Virus record (IMG/VR): IMGVR_UViG_3300042691_053605
Coordinates: 1 to 64,000 of that record
Origin: a virus
Reading direction: 5' to 3' (one strand)
Length of the DNA stretch: 64,000 bases
Part shown: positions 8,779 through 17,112 of the stretch, piece by piece
Position numbering within the stretch: position 1 is the first letter of the stretch
How the letters are laid out: every line of letters starts with the position of its first letter
Position numbers and translations under genes: made by a program
Notes under the pieces: model-generated
Seen by the model: only the letters and a program-made list of their open reading frames with translations
The model's database searches: none
Told to the model about the DNA's origin: nothing

Positions 8779-10608
8779 TTACCCAAGTAATGCATTATAG
8801 GATAAAATTTTAATACCTCTTTTTCGGGCTTCTGCCATTTTACTGCTGGTAGAAGATTCGTCATCGGTAAAGAGAACCTTTGCATCCTTTAACCCGGTAT
8901 GATGATAGCCTTTTAATTTTGCGGCATCAATAAATTCCTGCTTGGTTTTGAAACCTGCCGCTTTAGGAGACCCGGTCATTTCAAAAGAAATGCTTTCTGC
9001 CGATACAACCTCGGGAAGAACCACCTTTATGTACTGACTGATTTCTGCCACCGCGTTTTCGTACGCAATACGTTTTGGTTCTCCAGGACCGAATCCTGAA
9101 ACCACGGATTTTTCCAAACCATGAAAAGAATACTCCACACCAGAAATGTAATTACCAATTTGTTTGGCAGTGGTTCCTCCCATATTACGGAAAGCCATAA
9201 TCATTAAGATTTCCTTTGGAGTAATTTCCGTAATCCGTGAAACCTGTTGCAACATATTGGCAAGTATCTTTCCGTCCTTAAAGCCTTTTTGCAGTAGGGC
9301 TTCCTTATTGAATTTTGTAGGATTAAGAATTTCCAAACCGCTACGGAAACCTACCGCAAATAATTGCTTAATCATTGCGCCACCTACGCCATCCAAATCC
9401 AACCAGGAAATTCCTTGGTGGAATTTATGCCATTCCGCTAGATAGCAGGATTCGCTTTCGCACATTAAATGAACTCCAGATTTTACCAATTCTGAACCGC
9501 ATTTACAGTGTGTTGGATGTTCAAAGGCAGATTCATTACCAGGAGTAATAACCTTTAAGATTTGTGGAATGATATCGCCAGATTTCGCAATTGCTACCTG
9601 AGCACCAGGATACGCACCCATATTCTTTAGATACGTATAATTAAACAGTGCAGCTCGTGATACCGTAGAACCATCGAGATCCACCGGCTCCATTACTGCT
9701 ACTGGAGTTACCGCGCCAGATTTACCGTACTGCCAAGAGATTGATTTGATAGTAGTAATGGCTTCCTTTGGAGGAAACTTAATTGCTACTGCCCAGTTTG
9801 GATCATGGCTGTTTTCTCCCCAGATTGGTCGTAAACCTTCGGGAGCCTTGATAACAAAACCATCCAACTGATACTCGGATGTTTTGCGGTATTCCACCAT
9901 ATCATGGTAAGCCGCCTCAAAAGATTCTGGACCGCCGTAAAAGATGTGAGCGGTATGTTTGAATCCAGGAACTCTTGGAGCAATATAAAGGATTTTACCA
10001 TCAGTATGATGTCTTACCTCAAGCGGAACAAAGTCCAAGTCAGCAATTACTTCGGTAGGATTTTCATCCCGGTTAAGTACGCCTGCCACATAATTACGAG
10101 GATTCTTAAAGGAGGCGTACTTCCGATTAAATTTTGAAATTTCAATTACCACCTCGCCACGTACTTCTACGGTACCGTTTATACTAATTGTTTCAGGCAG
10201 ATTATGCTTGACCTTATCAGTAATATCACGGCCTTTTGATCCGTTACCACGAGTAAGTACTTGAGAAAGCTTTCCGTTTACGTAAATTGCATTAGCAGCG
10301 TTACCATCGTATTTGGGTGTAATTTCAAATGAAGTTGCTCCAAATTTTTTCATCCAATTTACCGCAGATTCTGTTGGCGGATTACCATTAATAGTTGCCT
10401 GGTATTTTGCCAGGGATAACATTTTAGATGGGTGTGAGTATTTAGCCTTACGGTCATCGGAACCTACAATATACGGTACGTCAGAACCAAGGGAAAGCAA
10501 ATCAGCTTCCAGTCTATCAAATTCATCATCCGTAAGAATAGGGCTTCCAGCGTAATAGGCTTCCTTTGCCGCGATATAGTGTTGTTCTAATGTAAAACGG
10601 TTACTCAT
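8779..10608 (-). CDS. ligA: NAD-dependent DNA ligase LigA
   Basis: A 609-residue bacterial-type ligase (E. coli LigA is 671). The order is: the Ia NMN-binding domain (YAGSPILTDDEFDRLEADL, about 19-37); the adenylylation motif KYDG with Lys99 and downstream TRGNGSKGRDIT; an OB fold; a four-cysteine zinc finger (CKCG...CESESC); helix-hairpin-helix repeats; and a C-terminal BRCT-like domain. It seals nicks using NAD+ and releases NMN and AMP. T4 itself uses an ATP-dependent ligase (gp30), so this is a replacement. A class B promoter-like site overlaps the upstream terminator. Confidence 0.96.
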   Translation of the reverse strand: MSNRFTLEQHYIAAKEAYYAGSPILTDDEFDRLEADLLSLGSDVPYIVGSDDRKAKYSHPSKMLSLAKYQATINGNPPTESAVNWMKKFGATSFEITPKYDGNAANAIYVNGKLSQVLTRGNGSKGRDITDKVKHNLPETISINGTVEVRGEVVIEISKFNRKYASFKNPRNYVAGVLNRDENPTEVIADLDFVPLEVRHHTDGKILYIAPRVPGFKHTAHIFYGGPESFEAAYHDMVEYRKTSEYQLDGFVIKAPEGLRPIWGENSHDPNWAVAIKFPPKEAITTIKSISWQYGKSGAVTPVAVMEPVDLDGSTVSRAALFNYTYLKNMGAYPGAQVAIAKSGDIIPQILKVITPGNESAFEHPTHCKCGSELVKSGVHLMCESESCYLAEWHKFHQGISWLDLDGVGGAMIKQLFAVGFRSGLEILNPTKFNKEALLQKGFKDGKILANMLQQVSRITEITPKEILMIMAFRNMGGTTAKQIGNYISGVEYSFHGLEKSVVSGFGPGEPKRIAYENAVAEISQYIKVVLPEVVSAESISFEMTGSPKAAGFKTKQEFIDAAKLKGYHHTGLKDAKVLFTDDESSTSSKMAEARKRGIKILSYNALLG

Positions 10609-10622
10609 TTGGTTTTAATTTG

Positions 10623-10652
10623 ATAGTATAAAAATAAAACAAAAAACCCAAA
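10623..10652 (-). promoter_or_regulatory. Class B promoter-like site before ligA
   Basis: Minus-strand TTTG, 18 nt, TATACTAT, followed by CAAATTAAAA and the ligA ATG about 14 nt downstream. The identical TTTG-N18-TATACTAT layout recurs at 28028-28057. It resembles the Bacteroidetes -33 TTTG and -7 TA-rich promoter pattern. The TTTG box lies within the terminator hairpin. Confidence 0.55.
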
Positions 10653-10670
10653 GAAAAAAATCTTTGGGTT
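10645..10670 (-). terminator. Intrinsic terminator downstream of the 10687-11364 gene
   Basis: A 9-bp perfect stem AACCCAAAG/CTTTGGGTT with an 8-nt loop. On the minus strand it is followed by TTTTGTTTTATTTTTA. It ends the nrd unit before ligA. Confidence 0.8.
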
Positions 10671-10686
10671 AAAAGTTATTAACAAT

Positions 10687-11364
10687 TTATATGGCTTCTT
10701 CAAGCGACTTTATTACTGCGCATTTTTCATATTCCTCGGTTTCAATATAGATGTCAGTCATCATTTTCAGAACCTTTTTGAGTTTTGTTTGCTCAGCTCT
10801 GATAATTATTTCTGGGCCATCTAGCAATATGCCTTTTCTGAACTGCGCAGGAGATTTACTGATGTAGCCGTAAACCTGTTCCAGGAAGTCCCGTGTATTT
10901 TCATCGGTTTCTTCTGGCGGATCATAAGTGTATTCCTCCTTTGGACGTACATTAAACTTGGAGGAGAAGAATTCGGCGGGATCTACCACAAATCCGGAAT
11001 TAAAATCTTTCATTTTTTCTAAGAGTATTGAGTTTTGTAAAGAGAGTAAAAATGCATTATCAATCATATCAGCCGTATAGTTTTCATCGCCTTCTTCCAT
11101 TGCTCCCCAGTCGGCTGGCATTTGCTGAGGTGGAACCACGAGTACTTCACCATGTAAATTAACATCAAAAAAATGTGATGCCAAAAAGTTAAACGGCATT
11201 CCTTTTTTCTCGCCTTTTTCCGCGTACATTACCCAGATAGGTCCTATACGAAAAGGCTCAATCCAACCGCCAACTTCAGAATTCAGTTCATCAATAGTAA
11301 AAGTACTTCCGTTTTTTGGACGGAAGACCTTTACCATTTTATCAAGTGTTATCTTTAGTGCCAT
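10687..11364 (-). CDS. DUF3846-like protein with C-terminal UVR-like motif
   Basis: A 225-residue protein. The start MALKITLDKM lies just after the nrdA stop; an upstream ATG at 11424 would overlap nrdA and is disfavoured. The N-terminus (FRPKNGSTFTIDELNSEVGG with following PFNFLASHFF and GEVLVVPPQQ) resembles the DUF3846 family of phage and plasmid proteins. The last 30 residues (MMTDIYIETEEYEKCAVIKSLEEAI) fit the UvrB/UvrC-type UVR helical hairpin used for protein contacts. Role unknown; position suggests a link with nucleotide metabolism. A terminator follows. Confidence 0.72.
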   Translation of the reverse strand: MALKITLDKMVKVFRPKNGSTFTIDELNSEVGGWIEPFRIGPIWVMYAEKGEKKGMPFNFLASHFFDVNLHGEVLVVPPQQMPADWGAMEEGDENYTADMIDNAFLLSLQNSILLEKMKDFNSGFVVDPAEFFSSKFNVRPKEEYTYDPPEETDENTRDFLEQVYGYISKSPAQFRKGILLDGPEIIIRAEQTKLKKVLKMMTDIYIETEEYEKCAVIKSLEEAI

Positions 11365-11368
11365 AGTA

Positions 11369-13150
11369 TTATCCTTCGCATGAAACGCAATCGGGATCCA
11401 TTGCACGAGCAGCAATATCGCCACGAAGAACGCTTTCAGTTCGCATATAATAAATTGTCTTAACTCCTTGTTTCCAGGCTTCCATATGTACCTGGTTAAT
11501 CCATTTAGGCTCCGCGGTTGACGGGAAAGCTAGATTCAACGAGCAGGACTGGTCAATATACTGTTGACGAACACCGGCCTGTTTTACCAAATCCAATTGA
11601 TTGATTTCCTTAAATGACTTGAATACGTCCTTTACAGAAAACATACGGGAAACAGCAATTTCATCGGTAACCGTTGAGCGTTCTATTAATTTACCATCAA
11701 AATAAGCCCATTCATCAAGAAAATCAAGTCCTTGAACCGAACCGCCATCTTCTAAAATACGGTCCCATACCTCTTTATTATTCTTACCTATTTTACGAAG
11801 AGCCTTTTCCAACTCAGGATTCTTTCGAATAAAAGTTCCTTTTGAAGTTTGCTCAGTAAAAACGTTTGCTGCCCAGGGTTCAATACCTGAACTTACGTTT
11901 CCACTCAGTTTTGAATTGGAAACCGTGGGTGCAATTGCACGTAAATGCGTATTACGGAAGCCGGTATCACGGCACCATAGCGGTTCGCCAAATTCGCTTG
12001 CCAAATCACGGCTTGCTCTCTCGCTTTCAATTTTCATTTGCGAAAAGATCTTGCGGGTTTCAAACTGTGCAGGTAAACCTTCAAACGGAATTCCTTTTTG
12101 TTGCAAATACGTATGCCATCCAAGAACTCCTAAACCCAAGGCTCTTCCTTTTTCAGCAGAACGAATTGCGTTATCAAATCCTTTAAGACCTTTGGCTCTC
12201 TGAATAAACTCCTCGAGTACTCCGTCCAAAAACCAGGTAGCAGTGTAGATCAAATCCGTATCACGCCATTCGTCATATTTTGCAAGATTAAGAGAACTTA
12301 AACAACAAACAAAAGAATGTGATTCATCAGTATGCAAAACAATTTCAGAACAGATGTTAGTCATAAATACCTTTAAGCCGTTTTTGCTATAGGCATCTGG
12401 ATTTTGTTTGTTTACATTTCCTTTGAACATTACATACGGTTCACCGGTTGCTTTACGTTTTTGTAACAGCTTACCCCATTTACGACGTGCTTCAGGATCT
12501 CCATCTTGCAGCTTACGCATAAATTTATCGCCAACCACTGCGCACTGATGCAAATTAAGAGATTGGCGGTTAACGTCACCTTTAGGCTCGCGAATCTCTA
12601 GCCACTCCTCAAAATCTTTATGTTCAATATTGATATTAACAGAGGCCGCACCGCGTCTTACAGATCCTTGGCTTGTTGCCAGAATTGTAGAATCATAAAT
12701 TTTACAGAAAGGAACTACGCCATCGGATGTTCCGTTTTGCGAAATGCGTGAACCTGCAGGACGAATCATATTGATTCCAATACCAACGCCACCACCGTGT
12801 TTTGCAAGGAGCATTAACTCCAAATTCTTATTACCAATTTCATAGACGCTGTCGCCAACATCAATACCAAAACATGAAATAGGTAGTCCACGATCGGTAC
12901 CGGTATTTGATAACACAGGCGTGGCTAAACATAACCAGCCTTTCCAAATATAGTCAAAAAACTTGGAAGCCATTTGCGGCTTACCTAATCTTTGAGCTAT
13001 TTTTGTAGAAACTCTCCAGTACGCGTCCTTTGGTTTTTCGCCAGGAAGCAAATACCCTTTACTAATTGTTTTGACATACACCTCAGTGTTTGCCCATTCC
13101 GGGAAATCTACGCCGACTTCCCAACCTTGTTCTTCTCCAAAATTTTTCAT
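11369..13150 (-). CDS. nrdA: Class I ribonucleotide reductase large subunit
   Basis: A 593-residue catalytic subunit, shorter than E. coli NrdA (761), because the N-terminal ATP-cone is absent. The GGGVGIGINMIRP region, the first redox cysteine (LPISCFG), the active-site NICSE motif (Asn/Cys/Glu) and the partner cysteine (FVCCLSSLNL) are all visible. The C-terminal CVSC pair is the thioredoxin/glutaredoxin-accessible dithiol. It reduces ribonucleotides to deoxyribonucleotides together with NrdB encoded 9 nt upstream. Lack of the ATP cone suggests it escapes dATP inhibition. Confidence 0.96.
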   Translation of the reverse strand: MKNFGEEQGWEVGVDFPEWANTEVYVKTISKGYLLPGEKPKDAYWRVSTKIAQRLGKPQMASKFFDYIWKGWLCLATPVLSNTGTDRGLPISCFGIDVGDSVYEIGNKNLELMLLAKHGGGVGIGINMIRPAGSRISQNGTSDGVVPFCKIYDSTILATSQGSVRRGAASVNINIEHKDFEEWLEIREPKGDVNRQSLNLHQCAVVGDKFMRKLQDGDPEARRKWGKLLQKRKATGEPYVMFKGNVNKQNPDAYSKNGLKVFMTNICSEIVLHTDESHSFVCCLSSLNLAKYDEWRDTDLIYTATWFLDGVLEEFIQRAKGLKGFDNAIRSAEKGRALGLGVLGWHTYLQQKGIPFEGLPAQFETRKIFSQMKIESERASRDLASEFGEPLWCRDTGFRNTHLRAIAPTVSNSKLSGNVSSGIEPWAANVFTEQTSKGTFIRKNPELEKALRKIGKNNKEVWDRILEDGGSVQGLDFLDEWAYFDGKLIERSTVTDEIAVSRMFSVKDVFKSFKEINQLDLVKQAGVRQQYIDQSCSLNLAFPSTAEPKWINQVHMEAWKQGVKTIYYMRTESVLRGDIAARAMDPDCVSCEG

Positions 13151-13159
13151 GTTGCTCTA

Positions 13160-14155
13160 TTAAAAAATGTCTCCCCAGTCTTCACCTTCATTGGCTTTAC
13201 TGTAGTCGGTTGGACGGATTGCAAAGAAATCTGTGTGAGTTAAACCACCAGTAAGATGGTAGAACCATTCCAAATTTGCAGCCGATTCCTCGTCTACTTC
13301 CATGATAGGATCATAACCAAGTTCATTTAATTTTTCGTTTATTCTTTGATTAATAAATTGTTTTAAGTCAGTTGCTCTTAGGTTTTCCAAATCTCCCATT
13401 TCAAACATTTTATCAATGAATGAATGTTCCAGTTTTTGAATAAGTCGAGCGGCTTCAATAATGGTATCGTAAGCATCACCTCGAAGTTCGGGATATTCTT
13501 CGCACATGTGATTAAACAATCGGCAACCCATACGCGAATGCAGTGATTCGTCACGAACGCTCCATTTCATTTGTTGACCAATACCTTTTAGCAGGTTTCT
13601 CATTTGAAAGGAATATAGGACTGCAAAAGAGGAATACAAGGAAACCCCTTCAGCAAAGGCCGAGAAGATCGCCAAACTGCGTGCTACTTCCACCCGGGCT
13701 TGTGGGTTTTCCGCAAGATCATTATGTGTCCAATCATTTGAGGTTGCAGTAAGCAATTCAAATTTTTCTTTAATTGCAGGCTCCTGTAGGAAGGCATCAA
13801 AATTTTCCAGTCCTAGAGTTTCATTTAGATAAGAATATGCCGTGGCATGTATTGTTTCCTGAGAACCAAAAAGCATAGCCATTTGACGAATCTCATGTTT
13901 AGGAAACCACTTTGTCACCATTCCTGTCCAGTAATCGCTAACTGCACATTCGGTCTGTGCAAAACCTAGCAATATATTTCCTACTAAATTTTTCTCAGCT
14001 GAACTCAAATGCTCATTCCAATCCTTAACGTCGCCTTGCATTGGTATTTCAGTGTGTAGCCAAAAAGCTTGCGCTTGTTTTAGCCATCCTTCATTATAGT
14101 AGACAGGGTACTCAAAGGGTTTGAAAGGAACCCTCTCGGTGAAAAGTTTACTCAT
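13160..14155 (-). CDS. nrdB: Class I ribonucleotide reductase small subunit
   Basis: A 331-residue ferritin-like radical subunit. Metal-ligand motifs are QTECAVSDYW, SQETIHATAYSYL (Glu-x2-His and, seven residues after the Glu, the likely radical Tyr), FAEGVSLY and RDESLHSRMG. It would supply the radical to NrdA, encoded directly downstream (9 nt gap). The first ligand appears to be Glu rather than Asp, as in several phage and bacterial NrdB groups. It follows the N-terminal polymerase fragment by 31 nt. Confidence 0.95.
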   Translation of the reverse strand: MSKLFTERVPFKPFEYPVYYNEGWLKQAQAFWLHTEIPMQGDVKDWNEHLSSAEKNLVGNILLGFAQTECAVSDYWTGMVTKWFPKHEIRQMAMLFGSQETIHATAYSYLNETLGLENFDAFLQEPAIKEKFELLTATSNDWTHNDLAENPQARVEVARSLAIFSAFAEGVSLYSSFAVLYSFQMRNLLKGIGQQMKWSVRDESLHSRMGCRLFNHMCEEYPELRGDAYDTIIEAARLIQKLEHSFIDKMFEMGDLENLRATDLKQFINQRINEKLNELGYDPIMEVDEESAANLEWFYHLTGGLTHTDFFAIRPTDYSKANEGEDWGDIF

Positions 14156-14186
14156 AGTTGATTTATTATTTTTAGAAAGAAACGCA

Positions 14187-15563
14187 TCATATATATTTTT
14201 GCAATTCTGCTATTTCCCTCTCTACCTCTTGCGCAATTTTCTTTGCGGCTTTTCTTTTTCCATAGTATTCAACCAGGATACTCTTAAATACGGATTCCTC
14301 CTCACGAGAGAAGATTGCTCCGGATGCAGTTTTAATGTATTTTTCCAAATCCACTTCCTCACCAGGCGCGATATTCTTTACATAACTCTCGGGTGAGATA
14401 TTCCATTGACGCATTACCGTAGGATATAGAGATGCAAAGTCAAAGGAGGTTACCCATTCGTATAAACCGGTTCTTGGTTCATGCACAAATGCGCCTTCAT
14501 ATTCTTCGCGTTTCTTTTTGGATGTATCTGCCTTTGGAAATACACGGTTTCTTTTACAGTTTTCACGTGCCATAGCTGCTTCCGCCATCCATATCGGAGA
14601 ATACGCTCGAGTTGCTTCCACATGGGAAATGTTTCCAAGTTTTAAGAATGCCATCATGGTATTCAGTTTACGGTCAATCATTTGTACCAACTTGGAATCC
14701 ACCGCGTTATAGAAAACATATTGGTCATAATCCGATTCGTACAATTCCTGGAGAGTTCCAGGATATTTTACCTTTTGAATTCCTAAAGCAGCCTTGGCCA
14801 CAAAATCCAAAGTATTGTTTTCCTTGATATCAATTACGCGGTCCCACTTTTTATAGACATCCAAATAATCCACTACCATTCTGTGTTGTGGAAGTTCATC
14901 CTTTCCAACAAGTTTTCTGGACGGTGATGATACTGCGGGATCAATATTTAGACGTTTACAACGATTAATAAGATAAGTCCAGTCAAAACCGATAAAGTTC
15001 CAACCAGTGATTACCGGCATTTTTTGAACCGCCTTATGGAAAAAGGTATACAGCATATCATACTCCGATTTGAAGTACATATAACTAAAATCCACTTCCT
15101 CTTTTAAGTACTCATTAATACGAGTGCCAATACTCTTAATTTCCGTTTCATTTAACGGCTTAGTTCCCATAACAACTACACGGTTATCACGGCAAAAAGA
15201 TAAGGTTGTAACCGGAAACTTTGCGGTATCAGGTCTTGGCCATTCGTCTTTTACTTCCACCTCGATATCCACAAAAAACTTCTTGGGAAGATTGAATTCA
15301 TAGATATCTCGTGTTTCCTCTTCAGGAAGACTAAAGAGATACTCCTCAATTCTCCACTTACTTAAGAACTTGGATTTTCTTTTCTTTACGTGTTTTCCGT
15401 CCCAGCTCATAATTCCTGGTTCCGCGTGTCGATCCCGGGCATCGCAATATTCCCATTCAAACATTTGGTTGGCGGGTATCAAAAACTTTTTGATAGAGAT
15501 ATCGCCTTCCTTGTTAAAATAGGAAATTTGCAAAGTGGAATCCCTCTGCTCAATGTCAATCAT
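14187..15563 (-). CDS. 43A: Family B DNA polymerase, N-terminal fragment (exonuclease domain and motif A)
   Basis: A 458-residue protein carrying the first half of a gp43-type polymerase. Proofreading motifs are intact: Exo I DIE (99-101), Exo II GWNFIGFD (187-194) and Exo III YNAVD (285-289). Polymerase motif A (DFASLYPT) is at 375-382. The protein then ends in one long charged helix (KSILVEYYGKRKAAKKIA and onward), matching the first fingers helix. Motifs B and C are absent and lie in 1452-2639, about 11.5 kb downstream in transcription order. A working polymerase must assemble from the two proteins. Located in the nrd operon. Confidence 0.93.
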   Translation of the reverse strand: MIDIEQRDSTLQISYFNKEGDISIKKFLIPANQMFEWEYCDARDRHAEPGIMSWDGKHVKKRKSKFLSKWRIEEYLFSLPEEETRDIYEFNLPKKFFVDIEVEVKDEWPRPDTAKFPVTTLSFCRDNRVVVMGTKPLNETEIKSIGTRINEYLKEEVDFSYMYFKSEYDMLYTFFHKAVQKMPVITGWNFIGFDWTYLINRCKRLNIDPAVSSPSRKLVGKDELPQHRMVVDYLDVYKKWDRVIDIKENNTLDFVAKAALGIQKVKYPGTLQELYESDYDQYVFYNAVDSKLVQMIDRKLNTMMAFLKLGNISHVEATRAYSPIWMAEAAMARENCKRNRVFPKADTSKKKREEYEGAFVHEPRTGLYEWVTSFDFASLYPTVMRQWNISPESYVKNIAPGEEVDLEKYIKTASGAIFSREEESVFKSILVEYYGKRKAAKKIAQEVEREIAELQKYI

Positions 15564-15582
15564 TTATGTATGTTTAATTTGT

Positions 15583-16062
15583 TTAGTAACCTCTGCGCTG
15601 ACGGGCGCGGTTTTCTTCGTTTTTGCTCATGTACATATTGTACATTTCAGCTGGAGTCATTCCAATGGAAGCAGCGTAATTCATAAAGAAATGCAGCATA
15701 TCAATAATTTCAAACTTACATTCTATTTGATCATCCGCTGGAAGATCTGAAAATTTCATTTCCGCATATTTAGGATAGTCTTTTTTCCAACGCTTCCAAA
15801 TTGCAGAGCCACCAGAAGAAATTCCTCCAAGAGCATCAGTAGCCTCGTGAATTTCATCAATCATTGCATGGGTATTCATAGCCCAGAAATCCATGATTTG
15901 GCGAAGAGTCATATTCTCAAAGTCATATCCGTAAACATTCTTTTGAGTCTCTGCTTGCAGATTTAAGATATCACCTAAAGTATCGGTAGAATCCTGCTGT
16001 AACTTTTCTGTCCAGAGATCTTTAATTTCAAGTTTAGCGCAAGAATTATCAGTATTTGCCAT
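15583..16062 (-). CDS. Dimeric-type dUTPase / all-alpha NTP pyrophosphatase
   Basis: A 159-residue helical protein. EIHEATDALGG (a metal-binding ExxE-type helix) and KFEIIDMLHFFMNYAASIGM (ExxD helix), then a C-terminal YMSKNEENRARQRRGY block, match the dimeric dUTPase branch of the all-alpha NTP pyrophosphatases. It would hydrolyse dUTP to dUMP, limiting uracil in phage DNA and feeding thymidylate synthesis. It heads the nrdB/nrdA unit, which fits a dNTP role. T4 gp56 belongs to the same superfamily. Confidence 0.85.
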   Translation of the reverse strand: MANTDNSCAKLEIKDLWTEKLQQDSTDTLGDILNLQAETQKNVYGYDFENMTLRQIMDFWAMNTHAMIDEIHEATDALGGISSGGSAIWKRWKKDYPKYAEMKFSDLPADDQIECKFEIIDMLHFFMNYAASIGMTPAEMYNMYMSKNEENRARQRRGY

Positions 16063-16080
16063 ATTCTATTTGTTTATTTA

Positions 16081-16094
16081 GATCTTATATTCAA
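16081..16094 (-). promoter_or_regulatory. Possible promoter element before dUTPase
   Basis: Minus-strand TTGAATATAAGATC lies 18 nt before the dUTPase ATG. It shares GAATATAA with class A sites and ATATAAGATC with the site upstream of 23945. No clear AAACTTT box is at the right distance. Weak. Confidence 0.3.
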
Positions 16095-16134
16095 TATTGA
16101 TTAATAGGTTTCATAGGAGTTAACAATATATGCC

Positions 16135-16164
16135 AAAACTTTTTTCCGTAGGTGTATAAAATAG
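16135..16164 (+). promoter_or_regulatory. Class A promoter-like site for hsp20
   Basis: Plus-strand AAAACTTT, 12 nt, TATAAAATAG. The TTTCC start of the spacer, its terminal GTG and the TATAAAATAG-wTATCrGAA tail are shared with the only other plus-strand start, at 63143-63172. It lies 146 nt before the hsp20 ATG. Confidence 0.65.
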
Positions 16165-16310
16165 TTATCAGAACGGTTGGAGGAAAAGACTTATTAGCTA
16201 GCATCAATGTCATACTAGTTGTCAAATAGTCATCACGGCTTTGACAAAGAGTCTTCATTTGAGCACTGGCACGGTATTGATAGAATACCAAAAAACAAAT
16301 ATAAAAAACT
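16165..16310 (+). other. Structured leader of hsp20 with two inverted repeats
   Basis: If transcription starts at the class A site, the mRNA has an untranslated leader of roughly 135-140 nt. It contains TTGTCAAA (16219-16226) paired with TTTGACAA (16240-16247), and GGTATT (16273-16278) paired with AATACC (16284-16289). The second hairpin is followed by an A-rich stretch up to the ATG. Regulatory function, for example temperature sensing, is a guess. No other gene is credible in 16063-16310. Confidence 0.35.
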
Positions 16311-16679
16311 ATGTTACACTACACAACAACACCAACAGACGGCATCCTAAAAACAATGGAAGCCTTTTTTGAAAACACTAACAGCACCAATCGCTCAAGA
16401 GCGGAAATTAAGAACACTGACACTGGATACCAGGTTTGTATCCTACTTCCAGGTTTTACAAAAGAGGAAGTGGAAGTAAAGTCCGAAGGCTCTAATCTTA
16501 TTATCTTTGCTGAAACTGAAAGGGAACTACCACATTTTGCAAGTAGCCGCGTAAAGAAAACCTACGAGGTAAAAGATCTGGATCCGGATTCAATAACCGC
16601 AAAACTGGAAGCAGGGATCCTTACAGTTGAATTTTCAAATTCCGCTAAAAAGAATTCCAAAAAAATAGAAATTCTTTAA
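16311..16679 (+). CDS. hsp20: Small heat shock protein Hsp20 (alpha-crystallin domain)
   Basis: A 122-residue protein with an alpha-crystallin domain. The middle segment (CILLPGFTKEEVEVKSEGSN) and the signature near the end, AKLEAGILTVEF (G-x-L-T/V), are diagnostic. It would act as an ATP-independent holdase; Hsp20 genes are known in T4-like cyanophages. It is the only plus-strand gene in the first 63 kb, lying in its own unit between a class A site and a bidirectional terminator. Confidence 0.93.
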   Translation: MLHYTTTPTDGILKTMEAFFENTNSTNRSRAEIKNTDTGYQVCILLPGFTKEEVEVKSEGSNLIIFAETERELPHFASSRVKKTYEVKDLDPDSITAKLEAGILTVEFSNSAKKNSKKIEIL

Positions 16680-16682
16680 GAA

Positions 16683-16708
16683 AAAAGGCAGCTTAATTGC
16701 TGCCTTTT
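16683..16708. terminator. Bidirectional intrinsic terminator between hsp20 and the tagged cluster
   Basis: Perfect 10-bp stem AAAAGGCAGC/GCTGCCTTTT with a 6-nt loop, flanked by A-tract and T-tract (TTTTATTTTT), so it can act in both directions. It starts 4 nt after the hsp20 stop and touches the stop of the minus-strand gene ending at 16707. Confidence 0.88.
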
Positions 16709-17105
16709 ATTTTTCTCCGTAAAGCTCGTGATAGCTTTTAGTATGTTTAGAAGTTTTTAAGAGCTTCTTTCCTTTTTTATCTCCAGGCAATTCTTTATAT
16801 GCTTCAGGATCATCATCATCCGCTGCAGCCTGGTCAGCCATTTGAGCTTTTTTCTTGTCCTCGGTACTCTTACTAATTCCTTTGTAATACGGATGCTCGC
16901 CTTCTTCTACAATAAATGTAAGCTGTGCGGCATCGTATGTTTTTAAGGAGCCATCGGCAAATTTGATGTTAAATTTTTTGCCATAAGAACTCATAACAAT
17001 TCCAGTGCGGTTTTCGGCTTTTACATTAGCAGAATCGCCAACCTGAACATCTTGCCATCTGACATCTTCATTTAAGAAGTTTTCAAATGTGTGTATGTGT
17101 TTCAT
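16707..17105 (-). CDS. CTS-tagged protein with KOW-like segment
   Basis: A 132-residue protein starting at the tag MKHIHTFENFLNE. A longer frame reaches 17192 but overlaps the upstream gene, so the tag ATG at 17103-17105 is chosen. Residues after the tag (VGDSANVKAENRTGIVMSS, then FNIKFADGS) look like a KOW/SH3-type small barrel. The C-terminal half is lysine- and aspartate-rich and probably disordered. Capsid loading is inferred. It is the last gene of the cluster, before a terminator. Confidence 0.75.
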   Translation of the reverse strand: MKHIHTFENFLNEDVRWQDVQVGDSANVKAENRTGIVMSSYGKKFNIKFADGSLKTYDAAQLTFIVEEGEHPYYKGISKSTEDKKKAQMADQAAADDDDPEAYKELPGDKKGKKLLKTSKHTKSYHELYGEK

Positions 17106-17112
17106 ATTCATA

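Noticed and set aside
10687-11424. Longer version of the DUF3846-like gene starting at 11424
   Set aside because: It would overlap the conserved CxxC end of nrdA, and its extra residues have no family support; the start at 11364 fits better.
1452-15563. An intein or split intein explaining the divided polymerase
   Set aside because: Neither fragment end shows intein block residues (N-terminal Cys/Ser and C-terminal His-Asn), and both ends read as ordinary fingers helices.
16091-16291. A 66-codon minus-strand frame in the gap before hsp20
   Set aside because: It covers the class A promoter-like site and the hsp20 leader on the opposite strand, has no family resemblance and no operon context.
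10609-16310. Homing endonuclease or group I intron near nrd or polymerase genes
   Set aside because: No GIY-YIG, HNH or LAGLIDADG frame is visible and nrdA/nrdB read through without interruption.
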